Shown here piece after piece: positions 1-12,800 of a stretch of 64,000 nucleotides of DNA. Under the pieces are notes generated by a model, which saw only the letters and a list, made by a program, of their open reading frames with translations, ran no database searches and was not told where the DNA came from. This DNA comes from Anas platyrhynchos (Eukaryota; Chordata; Aves; Anseriformes; Anatidae): contig NC_092588.1 of the NCBI RefSeq assembly GCF_047663525.1, forward strand, positions 49,345,501 to 49,409,500. The letters run 5' to 3'. The position numbers and the translations under genes are program-made. Positions within the stretch are counted from its first letter, which is position 1, and each line of letters opens with the position of its first letter.

Positions 1-3000
1 TAACTTCTAGTGCATAGATACTAGCACTAGCTGTTAATTTCTGGTATGCTATTTTGTTTGGATTACTTTGATTCACACTTTATGTTATTAATAGGCCTTT
101 CTTGATATTCTAGAATACCCTCAGGTCTTGCAAAATGATGAGATTCTCCGCATTGACAAATGAAGACTTCACTATGTGCTTTCCATTAAATTACTCATAA
201 TATTAGACATCTGGAAAATATTTACTGGTTGAAGAAGTGTGGGGTAAGACTACACACATAACCACAAAAAATACACCACCTTACATGTGGAAATAAAGAC
301 CACAATGACACAGTACCTCTTCCAAACATGTTTTAGGAATATGGCCTAATTTTACTGTGCATTAAAAGACAAAAAAGGAAAAAACAAACAAACAAACAAA
401 CAACAACAACAACAACTCTGGCATAATAACCACTTTTACTATTTTGTAACAGAAATTATTATATCTACAACACAGGTTTTATTTTCTTGAAGTCAGTCTC
501 AGATGACTGTGTGGCTGTGTGTATGAACACAAAATATTGACCATGTATGTATTTCAGTGCATCATCTTGTCATTACACTATTGAAAAAAAATTAGTCTGT
601 TTTAGGGATGCATTTGAAAAAGTTAAGCACCTTCTTAGGCACATAGCAAACCTGTGCATACACATGTAACATGCACTTAGATGAATATTCAGTCTATTAG
701 TGTACCCTGGCTATGAGTGTACACTATAATCAAACTGCTCACCTGAATGTACGTTTTTAACACCTATAGAAATTTATAGTTTTATACTTCATTTTCATTT
801 ATCTGAGAATATAGCTTCCTAACACTACTCATGTTCTTCCTACTTGTAAACCAGCTTGCCTGTTGCTTTGGGGCAATCTCTCCAATTGTTTTAGGATATT
901 CTTCTGTTCTTTTTAACATTTCCCGGCTTTTCTGTTTCCTTCCTTCAGATGACTTAATGCTTTTGTCTTATTTCTGTTAGTGATCTACCACTCTCCACTC
1001 CTGTCATTTATAGCCTCAAGTTCCAATAGTGTATTTTTAAAGCTGTTGAAATAGTGGAAACCTACAAAAAAAGCCATCACCTTGTGAGAGCAGATATATT
1101 ATGAATGATCCAAGTGATTTGGATTACTGCATTTAGTTAAGTCAGACATCTAGAAACAAGGAACTCTGGCATTTTTACAGAAGGAAATGGAAGGAAGATG
1201 GAAGCAGTGGTAAGAGTGGGCCAAAAATGGGGTTTGTGGTGAGTAATCAGCTCCTGGTGCACTGCAGTGAAGAAAGGATTAATGTAATCTTCAGATGTGC
1301 AGGCAGGTGAATAATGTGGCAATTGGGAAGCTTTATTACACTTGGCTTTTACCTTAGCATAATTGGCATTTTATCTCTGGTTTTGATATCCACATACAAA
1401 GAAAGCCATTGGTAACCAAGGAAAACAATGAGAATTATTAGAGAATCGGAAAACATGCTTTTAATAGTAAGTTTAAAATGAATCTGCATATCAAGCTGTT
1501 CTTCCTCACTGAAAGAAAAAATGTTATTAAACAGGACAGATTTAAAGGGAAAATTTTGCTAAATATATGGGGAATAGAAATTTAACAATTGTCTCTTCAG
1601 TCTAGCAGGCAATGCTGTAACAAGACCCATCAGCTGCAAGATGGAAGTAGAAAAATTCAAATTGAAATAAGAAATAAATATAGGATATACAGAACAGTTA
1701 AAACCACTCGAAGTGGCTCACATTTTGGTTGCTTGTACAAGAACAAATTTTATAGTCAGTATACAGTACTGGTATTCAACACTATTACAATTTTCTACAG
1801 GGCCTCAGAGTTTGAAGAACCTTGGGGCATGCCCAGAATGCTTCTAGAAGCTCACTCCACTCACCCTTGAACTTGTTATGGCTGCAGTTGCTTATGGCCA
1901 TTTGGAGCAGCCCACTTTTGGCAATCTTCCATAATTCCAACTTCATTTATACCAGTGAAGCTGACAGCTTCTCAGAGGTGGCCACTTTGAGATGACAGCT
2001 TGATAAAATTATTAAGAAAGACATGTCTCCCTTTTTAAAATCAATATGTGCTCTTTCTCTGCTTCTTTGGACTTCACTTACTAGTTCTGTAATTTTTTAG
2101 GCTTTCTGAAAGGGAAAAATATTTTATACCAAAAAAAAAAAAAATGAAAAAAGATTAATTTGGAAAAAGAAGTAAACTCAGAGACATTTTCCATGTAATT
2201 CAGAACCTTTGCTAAAATTTAAAACCTGCTTTGAATGAAACAAGGACTTTATATTAGCTCTTCAACAGTTATTTGGCAAAAAGTACAGCTTAGAAGACAG
2301 TTCATATGTGTGTTATGATTGAGGGAATAAGCTTTTGGGAGTCTCAAAAGGCAGAGGCAGGCTGATTAAACAATTGGAAATAGAGTTTAGAAATGAGCAA
2401 AGAGAAAATGAAGAAGTGCTTCATGCAAAAGTTTTACTTTTGGATTACCCATTAAAGCAACAACAAAAAAATCTATCCTGCAGTCTGATCTGTATGGGCA
2501 TGACTTTGCCCTGTATTTAAGTGGCTGTAAAAGAGAGTCCCCATTTTATTTAATTCTAGACAATAAAATGGGAAGTTCTACTAAGGTTAAATTCTTCTCT
2601 GTCTTCTGAAGAAAAAACTGTTGATGAAAGCAGTGAAAATTTCATAAGAGCAAGACAAATAATTTGGGTTCTGAAAAGCTTCAGGACCATCAATTCTGTG
2701 ATTTTTTTTTCTGAAAAGACTAAGAAACCCATTAAGGTTTGTGAGAATTTAGAGAACTCATCATTTTGTTGTAGCTTCTCAGTGCTAGACAAATTGCTGT
2801 AGTGCTTTACTCAGCAAAAAATATTCATTTTTTTGTGAGGAGAAAAATTTAACAGCACCTTCTGAAATCTTTCAAAATTTGAACGAGCAAGTGTGGTGTG
2901 AGAGAATGTGGTACAATTCACTGCAAAATACATGTACTATTGTCCTACCTCTAAGGAAGGATAGTAACAAAACATGCAAAGAAGACCTATATTATATATA

Positions 3001-3333
3001 GATGGTATTTCTTCCATTCACTACATTCGAACATCCACTGAGGATATTCAACATTTTGACCATGAGGATGCTTCCTTAGGAAACATCTGGTGCTAACTAG
3101 CAGTGAAAACAGCCTTCTAGAACAGATGGACCCCGGGTCTACTACAATGATGTCTTTGTTCTCAGTGAGTAAATTTAGGCAGATGAAGAGGAAGGAAATA
3201 GAGTACACACAGAGTGAGGTCAGAAAGCAGCATGTCTCAGAAATGCATCTGCTTGCTGAACAGAAAATTGCTGTTGCAAGATAGGAGTCAAAGATAAATG
3301 AAACCAAGTAGGGGCAAAACAGTCTCCAGTCTT
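1..3333. other. Unique AT-rich DNA, no gene recognised
   Basis: No reading frame here exceeds about 95 codons, and none resembles a protein I know. There is no CR1, LTR or SINE signature. The only distinct structures are an (AAAC)n/(AAC)n simple repeat near 0.4 kb and short A runs near 2.13 kb. I read it as intergenic or intronic sequence. Confidence 0.6.
381..416. repeat. (AAAC)n/(AAC)n simple repeat
   Basis: A compound microsatellite: AAAC units pass directly into AAC units. It probably arose by slippage from an A-rich tract. Confidence 0.9.
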
Positions 3334-3790
3334 GAACTAACATATGCATGATCAAATAATTCCCATGGTGTTTTTGTGGATCTCCATCATTCCCTGCCCT
3401 CCTGTTGTCAGTTCTCTTCTCAACACAAAATCTAGTCCCATCTGTGACCACAAGTTTAACTACCATCTCTGTAGAAAACCTTTGGGCATACCTCTGTGCT
3501 GTAGGCCTGTCATCACCAATCTTGATGTGTATCTCTACCATTTCCATTGGTGGTCTGGCTGCCACTCCAACACCATGATTAAAGCAGGGCTCTCCATCTT
3601 ACTCTGGACATAGCTAACATACTTGGAAAGGCACTTATCATCCCAGTGACTGTCATAGTTTCCTTCCCTCAGCCTTGGCTGTGGAGCTGTGCAGCATTCC
3701 TCCTCATTTGTGGTGATGCCACCCCAGGTAGATCTTGAACTCCTTGTTGACTTGGCTGTGCCATCGGTTGGGGTCACCTTACATCTGTAA
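3334..3790 (-). other. Coding-like island, possible decayed gene or retrocopy
   Basis: Two overlapping minus-strand frames are open here: 3535-3777 (80 codons) and 2987-3565 (192 codons, the second-longest in the window after one other repeat-derived frame). Base composition is closer to balanced than in the flanks, and several frames lack stops. The conceptual products do not match any family I recognise. No poly-A tail, splice-site pair or initiation context supports an intact gene. It could be a frameshifted pseudogene, a fragment of an unrecognised mobile element, or a chance run. The 192-codon frame continues leftward into ordinary AT-rich sequence, which argues against the whole of it being coding. 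Confidence 0.2.
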
Positions 3791-3823
3791 CTTATGGGCC
3801 TCAGTAGGAGAGAAATTTTTTTT

Positions 3824-3853
3824 TAATTATTTATTTATTTATTTATTTATTTT
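3824..3853. repeat. (ATTT)n simple repeat
   Basis: A T run passes into about six ATTT units. Plain microsatellite. Confidence 0.9.
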
Positions 3854-4229
3854 TCCTGAGCCTTGATGAAACTGTGTGTTTTCAGGTAGGGATTACAGAA
3901 AAATCTAGATTTGAGCTTGAGACCTTTATTATACTAGCATAGTGAGCAAGTATAAGAGAAAAGGGCTTTTATATGAGGAGAGAGGCCTCTGTATTTAAAT
4001 GCATACACAAGTCTGAACTAGTGTTCTAACTGGTCAAAGATTTCCACTATTAAATGGCCAGTCTCTGGTACTTTTTATTTTCCCTTTGAAAAGTACAATA
4101 TTTCAATATTTTTCAGCATGTCTCCTCTTTCACTTGGATCTTAAATCCTCCAGGGTTTACCCTCTGCACTTCACTGCTTTGACCTTTCTCTCCTGCTTTC
4201 TCTTCCACCAGATCATCTGTGGCCAACTT

Positions 4230-4260
4230 TATATATATCTATATATCTATATATCTATAT
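4230..4260. repeat. (TATATC)n simple repeat
   Basis: Alternating TA with regularly spaced C, three to four units. Plain microsatellite. Confidence 0.85.
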
Positions 4261-6846
4261 TTCCCCCACACGATGTTTTAGCCAAAAGAGAAAAAGACCA
4301 CTATCATTTTTCTACTCTTTTGTGAGAGAGGTAATTGTGCCTCACACTCTATATAATTAATTGCCTTTCTTTAATTATTACCTAGCAGGAGCAAGGAACA
4401 ACTTGATAAGCAATTATAACTTTTTGGGGCCAGTCTGCAATGATGTAGATGTAGTTTATATTTAAAAAATATTATCTCAGGTGATTTCTTATAATGCAAG
4501 TTCTGTTCAATCATTTCTTATAAGAAGGGTTTCATTAGAGAATTTTTGATACTTTTATTTTTGTCACTATTTAATGAAATAGTCTCATTCGAAGACATAC
4601 TAAAACTTCAGAAAACAACAACAAAAACAGAAAAACAAAACAAAACAAACAAAAAGACACAGTGCAGTGACAAATAAAGATCTTACTTGATTTCTTAGCT
4701 GTCCGTTCAACAACTTAGCACCAAATCTCAGGCTGCACATTCAGCAACTGTAGTCTGTAATAATTCTATTGCTAGTCTGTGAGAATAATTTTTCACAATT
4801 TCAGTTTTTAAGCATATTTATATGCATAATATCTTGCTCCGCTCTTTATTCTACCTACATAGGTTTCTGTCCTTTTACAGAATACAAAACGTAAATGGCA
4901 TTTCAAGTGGGATTCAATTCTGCTTTTATGCTCTAGGTATTTCTCTTGAAAACTGTCCTCTAGATTTCCAAGATGAAATGGAAGAAAATGGCTTAATTTG
5001 TGTAACCAGTTTAAGTATCTACATTAAGACAAGACAGTACATCTAGAACTACCTACCTTTTGAGCTGACAACTTTTGAAATGATTAATCTTACAATGACT
5101 GTCTGATATTTTCAGCAGCAGAGAAGCTACTTTATGAATCAGTTGCATACTTTATATTATTGGGGATTTTTTCTTTACCTTGTGAGTAAAGAAAGATCTT
5201 GTAAGAGCTATATGATTTGAGTTTTACCTGCCTGTGTTCATCTAGATATTTCTTTGAACTTGCTATTTTAACTTCAGTAATTACATCAGTCATGCCCTAC
5301 TTCAGAGTTACTTTCATTCAAGCTAATATTCTGGTCACTAGATGTAGCTGTCACTGTTTTGTGCCAGCGAATCATCTTCCTTACTAGTGTCTGGTCATCC
5401 CTGTGCAAAGTGCTGTATAGTAATTTTCATTGTATAGAATGCATATATTTCCCCCCCACTTCTAAGTACAACTTTCTCTTTTCTGCATGTTTTTGCAGAA
5501 AGGTGCTCCACTGTTCAAAGTACAGGAGCTGTGTCCCAAGTGAAGACACCACTGAGACCTTTATGAACATAAAATCCTCCAGTGCTGCTTCTTCCTAGAA
5601 GATTCCATTGTTTACTCCAGAGATCTTTCAGTTTTCTCTGATTTTTCATTTTGCTAGGGATCTGTGCTTTTTTTATCTTTGGTCCACAAGACATCATTTT
5701 ATTTTCACTAAAAATATTTCAGGCTCATCTAGTTATGCTCTAAAGTCTGTTGTGTTCTAATCACGTTTTTTAAATGTGAATTACCTTTTTAAGCAGTATT
5801 TTCTTCTGCAGGGGTTTTCTGATCTCCATTACTGTCTTGTCTTGAATGACATATTCTATATAGTTCCTCCAAAATTATGTGTCATGCTCAGCAATCTCAG
5901 ATTTGTTATAATCATATTGAAGTAAACTCCTCACTGGGTGCTCATATAAAATTGACGTGGCTCAGAAGTCTCATTCTAACTGTGCAATATTTCTCATGCT
6001 TTTTGGCATATTGATACAACTGGCTTTCTTTTTCACTTCACAGTACATTAGCAAACAAATATGGTAGTGCAATATTAAAAAGCCCTACCTTTGTTCATTG
6101 TTTTGTTCAGAAGAGCTCTGTTTGCTCTGCAAATAAATGAGATTCTTTTTGTAATATTTGGCATTTCTCTGGTACTTATCTAGAGAGTTCTAGCTGCAGT
6201 AGCATTCTTAGCTATATTTCACTCTTCTTCTTGTCTTTGTTCTTGGTTTCTATTCACACTTATTCTTTTTGTTTCTCCACTGATTTCTCCCTCAGGTAGG
6301 GTTCTCAGATGTCAATTCATGAGAAATCTCACATGGAACTCCTAACAATATGGAGCCTTCTACCAGGTAAACTAGCAAATATTCGAGTAAAGGATTCATG
6401 AGGGAGTGGTAGTAATCTTCTCTGGGTACCAATACTAAATAGAAGAAAAGATAACTGGTTTGAACCGGAATATTTCAGTGGGAGACACAGTTCAAAATAT
6501 CCAAGGACCAGTGGCTTTTAGAAGTGATAAAATGTCCTTCATGTTATAGATTATGAAACAACAACTACAACACAAACATTTTTAAACTTACTTAAAATAT
6601 GCAATGGGCATTTGGAACAGAATTACGAAATATTTAGATTTTCAGTGCCACTTAGGTCTTAATACATAGGTAGGATCCTGCTCAGCTGCTTCATTTCAGT
6701 AGGTCCTGACACTATCTTGCTTAAGCAGTATTAACATTTGTACCTTTAGGCGCCTAGATGTGTTTGGAAATCTGGTCCATTGTCACTCAGCTGCAGAAGT
6801 TTGGTAGCAGAGAAAATTTTGGCCTGTGCTGTCATAGGGCGATATC

Positions 6847-6847
<1 letters not shown>

Positions 6848-6885
<38 letters not shown>
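6848..6885. repeat. Poly-T tract (38 T)
   Basis: An uninterrupted run of 38 T. No recognisable retrocopy lies on its 5' side on the minus strand, so it is not clearly a poly-A tail. A frame running through it gives a polyphenylalanine stretch, which is not a real gene. Confidence 0.95.
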
Positions 6886-7191
6886 CCTGGTCTGAAAATT
6901 TAATGGTAGTTTTTAATTCTGCCAAATTTTCTGGTGGAAATCCAAGAGACTACAATATGGCAACACAAGTGGATTGGGAAACTGACAGGTTGGAACTTCT
7001 TCACAGTCCTTTACAAAGCAGGACTTATTTTCATTCCATTGCCAGGAATTGATGCTGGAGGAGGGAGGGAAGAACAAGTCTGACACTAAAGGAAAAAAAT
7101 AAAATGTTGATACAAGAAACAGAAAGGAAAGAGTGCTTCCACATCTTTAATTCTTCTGTAAGTATGAAGGAAAAATCTTCAGCAACAAAAT

Positions 7192-7195
<4 letters not shown>

Positions 7196-7222
<27 letters not shown>

Positions 7223-7223
7223 T
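7196..7223. repeat. Poly-T tract (28 T)
   Basis: The second long T run, 310 bp after the first. No adjacent retrocopy recognised. Confidence 0.95.
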
Positions 7224-10200
7224 CTGATAATTTTGATGTAGATATTTTAACAATCTTGCATAGCTTTGTGAGGGACATCACCATTTTCTAGTGACTGTCA
7301 TTGGCTCGCATGCCATGAAATTCAGACCAATTACTCAAAACTGGTAGTACAATCCAAGTATGTGGTTTGAATATATGGAGTAGAAAAGCTTCAGGAGCCA
7401 TTGAGCACTTGGGTGATACAGCCTCATGGAGTGCTCCTCAGGACTCTTCTCAAGTACTGATGAAGATACAACCACTGTTCACAAAAATACAGTAGATAAT
7501 GTACTGTCTTACACTGGAACCTAATGCATATTTAAGGGCAAAATTAAAGTTTAGAATGTGAGGTTTCTCCTGGTTGGTGACAAGAAATCTTCAGTTGATA
7601 TTAAATCAAGTTCTTGACTCCAAGATTTGAAGTACTATGTGAAACTTTTTTGCAGCAGTTGTTTCAAGTATTGCATTGCTGAAGTCACTGTGAGTTGCAG
7701 TTTCTTGTATGAGAGTTAAGTTTGGACCTTCCTGTTATCCTCTATTCTTAGTCTTTTTAATTTTCTCTGGTAATTTTTATGTATCTTATCAGATTACCTA
7801 GGAAATAATGCACATTCCGATACCAGTCCCAGAATTATGTGGTCTAATTTTGAAGCCATAAAGTTTGCTGTCTTGGTGATTCCATTAGGCACAGCTGCCA
7901 TTAAGGAAGGGAGACTTATCATGCCACCATTTGTTTTAATGAACATAAGTGCTAGTGAAAGTAAAAAAAACAACTTGGAATTTATTTGTCCTGAAAGTCA
8001 CTCTGTTCACTAGCCAGATTCCCTTCTTGCCACAACAAAATGGAGTAGATCAGAGGACTCAATCTTTAATAATGCTGAGCAAGACGGAGCTGCCATTACT
8101 GTGTTCAATAAAATGGAAAATGTGATCGGTATTTTGTTACTGCTAACACCTTTTCTGACCTGTTAAATCGTATACCCTGACTAAACCATGTTGCATTTTT
8201 AACTCACATATTCTTATCATTAGATGAAGTGATAGAAATGATGGTCTGCTGATGATCTGACACTTCAGAATGTACTTTATTGCTATCTAAACAAACTAGA
8301 AAACCATTTAGGTAGCAAACTTTGAATGTAGCAGAGGAAGGAAATGTTAAAAAATTAGGATGGTTACCAATCCCACATATCCATTAATAATTTGCTTCTT
8401 AATTAACTGTTAATATCAAGGTACTTTTCTGACTATGCTTTTAACTTGTGGGATTTCCTCCATTCCCAGGATGGCTGTTGACTTCTGCATGATATATGGA
8501 AGGCAGCTGTGAGTCTTTGGCTATGCCATGCCTTCCCAACTAACTATATTTCTTAGACTAAAAAAAACTTCCTATGGTAGTCAAAGACCTCTGGCACCAT
8601 CATGATTGAAAATCAGGTTTCTTTCCTTGAGTAGACAGCATACAATTTAAAAACCTTTCAAGATATCTGAGCCACTACTTCTATCTTGGCTGTGTATTGT
8701 GTATTAAAGAACTGGGAAATAACCAGCTGTATCTCTTTATCTTTTATGGTCATGGTGTGCAACTTAACACGTGGAGTTTACATTTGCGTACAGAGTGCTC
8801 AACTTCAAAGTTCATTAGATGCCTAATACTATCTGAAACCAAGGCTGCATAGTGAGTGCCAGCACTAATTAGTGCAGATCGTATGAAAGTCAGGGGTCTT
8901 TGGACAAAATGTAAGACTTTCAAAATGAGCTTAGCTGTTCCAAGGGCACGGTCAGCAGAATATGATTTTTAGATTTCACATGCGTGATATTCAAAGCTAA
9001 AGTGAAGGAAATTGTGTACTAAAAATAGCCACATGGCTAATATTGCAGCTGTATTAATGCTGTGCTGTCTGACCAAACCTGATCTACTATTTCAATAAAT
9101 TCCCTATTACATGGCTTTTGTAGGCAGGAATAGGAAAGAAAGAAATATGTTCACTGAAGTGGGAATGAATATAAAGTATCTTTTCTTGTTAGTTTTATTG
9201 GATGTTATATGTATTATTGCAAAAACCTCTAGGGTCACCTGAGTGGAATTTTCTGTTCCTTAATATCCTGCTGCAAGGTCCCTGGGTTCTGACAGGGAAA
9301 GATTTGTCACAGAGGGGACGTGTTCATCATAATTTCATATTTTATTGTCTTGAAGGATCTGGAGACTTTTCCCTTTAAGCAAGATCCCTTCACGAAGGTA
9401 GGTGACCATCAGCCCTCACTCTGATTTTCAGTATAATCTGAATGACTGGGTCAAAGGGACTACAGGGACAAATCCTGCATGAATACAAGAACAGGTGAGA
9501 GTCAAAGATAGCAATGTCCTCTGCTGTGAATGGCTATGTGAGATCCTGTTTGTGGCTGTACTTCTTTTCTAGTTCATCTTCTCAACACTGAGTGTTCCTG
9601 CCTGTGGGAGTAGAGCTGGTTATACAAAAGAAAGATTTGGGGCTTTTGTGGAGGGGAAGCATGTAGATCGACATGTTTGGAGAGTGGGAGCTACGAACAA
9701 TGAGTGCCTCCCACCTTCCTTGTATCCACAGTGAGGTTTGTTTCAGCTGTTTCCGTTCCACATCCCCTTTGTGGACTATTGTGGACATGGTGTTCCTTCT
9801 GCATACAAACAGAACAGAGCTCTTTTAGGGCTTGGAGACCTCAACTTTCTTCACCTGTGTTTTCTCAGCTTAGTTTATCTCCTTCCTCATGGTAGGGATT
9901 GAAGATACCCAAGATCTGCCTGTCCCCCATGTCCCTGTGCTCCCCTGCTTATATCTCCTCTCAGCCCATCAATCAGCAAAGGGTCAGAGAAAGGGAAGAA
10001 TGAGCCAAAATTCACGTCACAAGATCAGGAACTAGTGTAACGCAGAGGAAGGCTCCTTGTGAAGCTGGACTGACAAGGGCTTGTGCAGGGATTTACTGAA
10101 TTGATTAGGCAATGGGAAATAATTACTTGATATTTCTTTGCTGGATTTGTAGATACATTTACAAACATTTAGGCATAGTTAGGAAACAGAATTGAAGCAG

Positions 10201-11100
10201 GAAGGAAGTAGCAATGAAAGATAATCGTATTTTTTTCCTTCTTCCTCCATTCTGTTACTATATCTTATCTATATCTACTAAGTCCAAAATTCTTACCCTT
10301 CATTCACTCCTTCTCTACCCTGATCACCCTCCTCATTTGTGTGCTAGGTTTTATGGTAGAGCTGTGTCTCTCAAATATTTGAAAAGAAGTTCTTTTCCAC
10401 TAGTCTTGCTGAATTTTTTTTGAGTATGAGACCCCTGGTTTACAACCCACATTGCATATGCTTCTTTTTCAGAACTATATGATTAAAATGATGTTGATTT
10501 ACAATTAGTAACTTTACTGTTAGCATGCAGAGTGAATTCCCTTTCACCATCTAAAAAAGTCAATTAAGCTGTCAGTTACTGCTTCTCAGACAAAATGGCA
10601 GCAGTTCAATTTCTTCAAGTCTGGGGAATATGCAATAGCTGTAATTACTGGCTACAAGTGTTTACACCAGCCAAAGAACTATTAGCCTCCTTTAATTGCT
10701 GGTAGCAACTCAGTTTCCCCAGTGCAGACAATTAATACAGTCTGTTCTCACCCCACAGCAGTCTGTGACCCACTTTGAACATTTTCATGGTCCCTTAGGG
10801 ATCATGTTTGTGAAACACAGAGATTGAAAGTCAAAGTGGTATTATGGAATAGAGAAAGGAAACACTTTAGAGTGTGGTCATACAATGAAAGAGGCATTGC
10901 AGACTACTGCCACGCTCACCTCATTTTCACAAAGTAGATTTAGGACAAACCAAATAAGAGCTTCAAAATCTTGTCCCTGGGTGTGAGTAGAGGTCCCTGG
11001 ACCGTGTGTAATGCAGCACAAATTCTTTTTCCTCATCTCTCATGTTCACACCATCAGTGGTTGTGTTTCTATTTTTTTGTGGTGAAATACATTTACTCTA

Positions 11101-11210
11101 TTCTATTCTATTCTATTCTATTCTATTCTATTCTATTCTATTCTATTCTATTCTATTCTATTCTATTCTATTCTATTCTATTCTATTCTATTCTATTCTA
11201 TTCTATTCTA
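11101..11210. repeat. (TTCTA)22 pentanucleotide microsatellite
   Basis: Twenty-two perfect TTCTA units, preceded by CTCTA and followed by an interrupted unit (TATTCTATTA). Because a five-base unit shifts the frame, every plus-strand frame reads the same five-residue cycle (S-I-L-F-Y). This produces spurious reading frames that should not be annotated as proteins. Its purity and length suggest it is polymorphic. Confidence 0.98.
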
Positions 11211-12619
11211 TATTCTATTATTTCATATGTTGTCAGGACTGGGAAGCTTAGCGAGTTGAGACAGAAGTAATTCATGAAGGAATGGGTAGCCAGTGATGGT
11301 GAGATGATGTAGATGAAAGTTCTCGTCCCCTCAACATATATTTGACTTGTGTGAATGTGGTAATAGAGGGCTGGTGAAATCAAACTGGCTTTAAGTTTAT
11401 TTTCTTCAGTGAGTTACCCAATACTGTATTGTGATGGTTTCTTGCTCTTTGATACCATTCTGGGGGGTGATGGAGGTAATGGGGTAATGTGAAATATATA
11501 TATATAATTATTTTTTTAAAGACTGTTAGGCAAATAGCTTCTAATTCCCATTCCCATTTTGAATTAGCTTTAGTTTTCTGGGGAATTTTTTAAAAAGTAA
11601 TGGATATAAATGTAATACAACAAAATCAGTGTTCTATATCTTTTCCCCTCAGACGCAGAAATCGATCTCTGCTTCCTAGTTCAAACCTTTGATAGTAATG
11701 CAACATAGATGCAAAAGTGTCTCGACCTCTTATTGCTTTCCCATCTCTGTCTAACTTTCCATCTGGAAAAATATTTAATAATCAATTTTCAAAACAGTTG
11801 TTGAAAGTCTCCCTTAATTCCCTTCTACCAGTGAGAGGACTTAATGATGACCTTGTCAGACTGAAAGTATCTTTGGGTTGCTATCAGAAAAACTCATCTG
11901 TTCCATCAAAGTGCCAAAGTCTACACACATGCAGAAGCATTTTTTGTTTTCTTGTGTAAGGGATTATTAGCCCAGGCTTGAGAACCTGGCAGGGAGAATT
12001 TCTATACACTGGATAAATGTCAAAGTATAAGAAAATCCCCACACAACATACTGTAGGTTCCTGGTTACTGTAGCTGGCTGCTACTGGAGCTCATTTTCTT
12101 TCACTATGACCTAGAAACTATTCCAGGAATTATCTAATACCTCTTCCTCTACCACACATATCTACTCTGAAGCTCAAGGCAAGCTGTTTTCCTACAACAG
12201 TACACAAATACAATTTCCTGTACTCTTGAACCATTATATAACCTTAAATATAATTGTCTATATGATATATTAATCAGATCCTGAGTGGGAGAAAAATCCA
12301 AATCAAATCAATTTCAAAAGGGATATTTGTGTTCCGTTGTGAAATTCCTGCTTAATGCTTATCTATTGGAGTTGCTCTATTGTGATTTACTTGCAGGAAT
12401 AAACTTAAACATCTGAGAAAAAGCTCAATGTGTAGCCCATAGTGTGATGGATAGATTTTGTGAACTTTCCCATCTCTTTAGCTAAAGAAGAAGGAAGAAA
12501 CCCGACTTGGACTGAACAGGGGAAATAACAATGGTTACACGTATAGTTCTGTCAGAAGTAATATACATACTGTATATTTTTACCTTCTTTTTTTTAATAA
12601 ACCCCCATGGCATGCCTTT

Positions 12620-12674
12620 GCCACCATGAAAGCTATTGGTTCCCAAATTGCCACTATGAAAGCAATTGGTTCCC
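12620..12674. repeat. Tandem duplication, about 25 bp unit at 30-bp spacing
   Basis: Positions 12620-12644 (GCCACCATGAAAGC...) recur at 12650-12674 with two substitutions. The copies are separated by five bases. Confidence 0.85.
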
Positions 12675-12756
12675 GAGAGGTTGGTTCTAACTCACCTCAT
12701 CTATGCCCTTGGCTTGGCAAGCTCTACCCTGAATGTTCATTTGGCTACAAGCCTGG

Positions 12757-12800
12757 AAAGGATCATCATCCTAATTTTAAAGGATCATCAGCCTAATTTT
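12757..12800. repeat. Tandem duplication, 22 bp unit
   Basis: 12757-12778 and 12779-12800 are head-to-tail copies (AAAGGATCATC...TAATTTT) differing at a single base. They lie about 80 bp from the preceding duplication. Confidence 0.9.

Larger units (their letters stand above)
3791..11100. other. Unique AT-rich DNA with homopolymers, no gene recognised
   Basis: This stretch contains only short frames (under 95 codons), an ATTT repeat, a TATATC repeat and two long poly-T tracts. One segment, about 10.50-10.74 kb, is unusually rich in homeodomain-type TAATTA/CAATTA cores and is treated as a candidate regulatory segment. No interspersed repeat family was recognised. Confidence 0.55.

Noticed and set aside
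10971..11270. Frames of 69-99 codons with a repeated SILFY segment
   Set aside because: Produced by translation of the TTCTA microsatellite. There is no coding evidence outside it.
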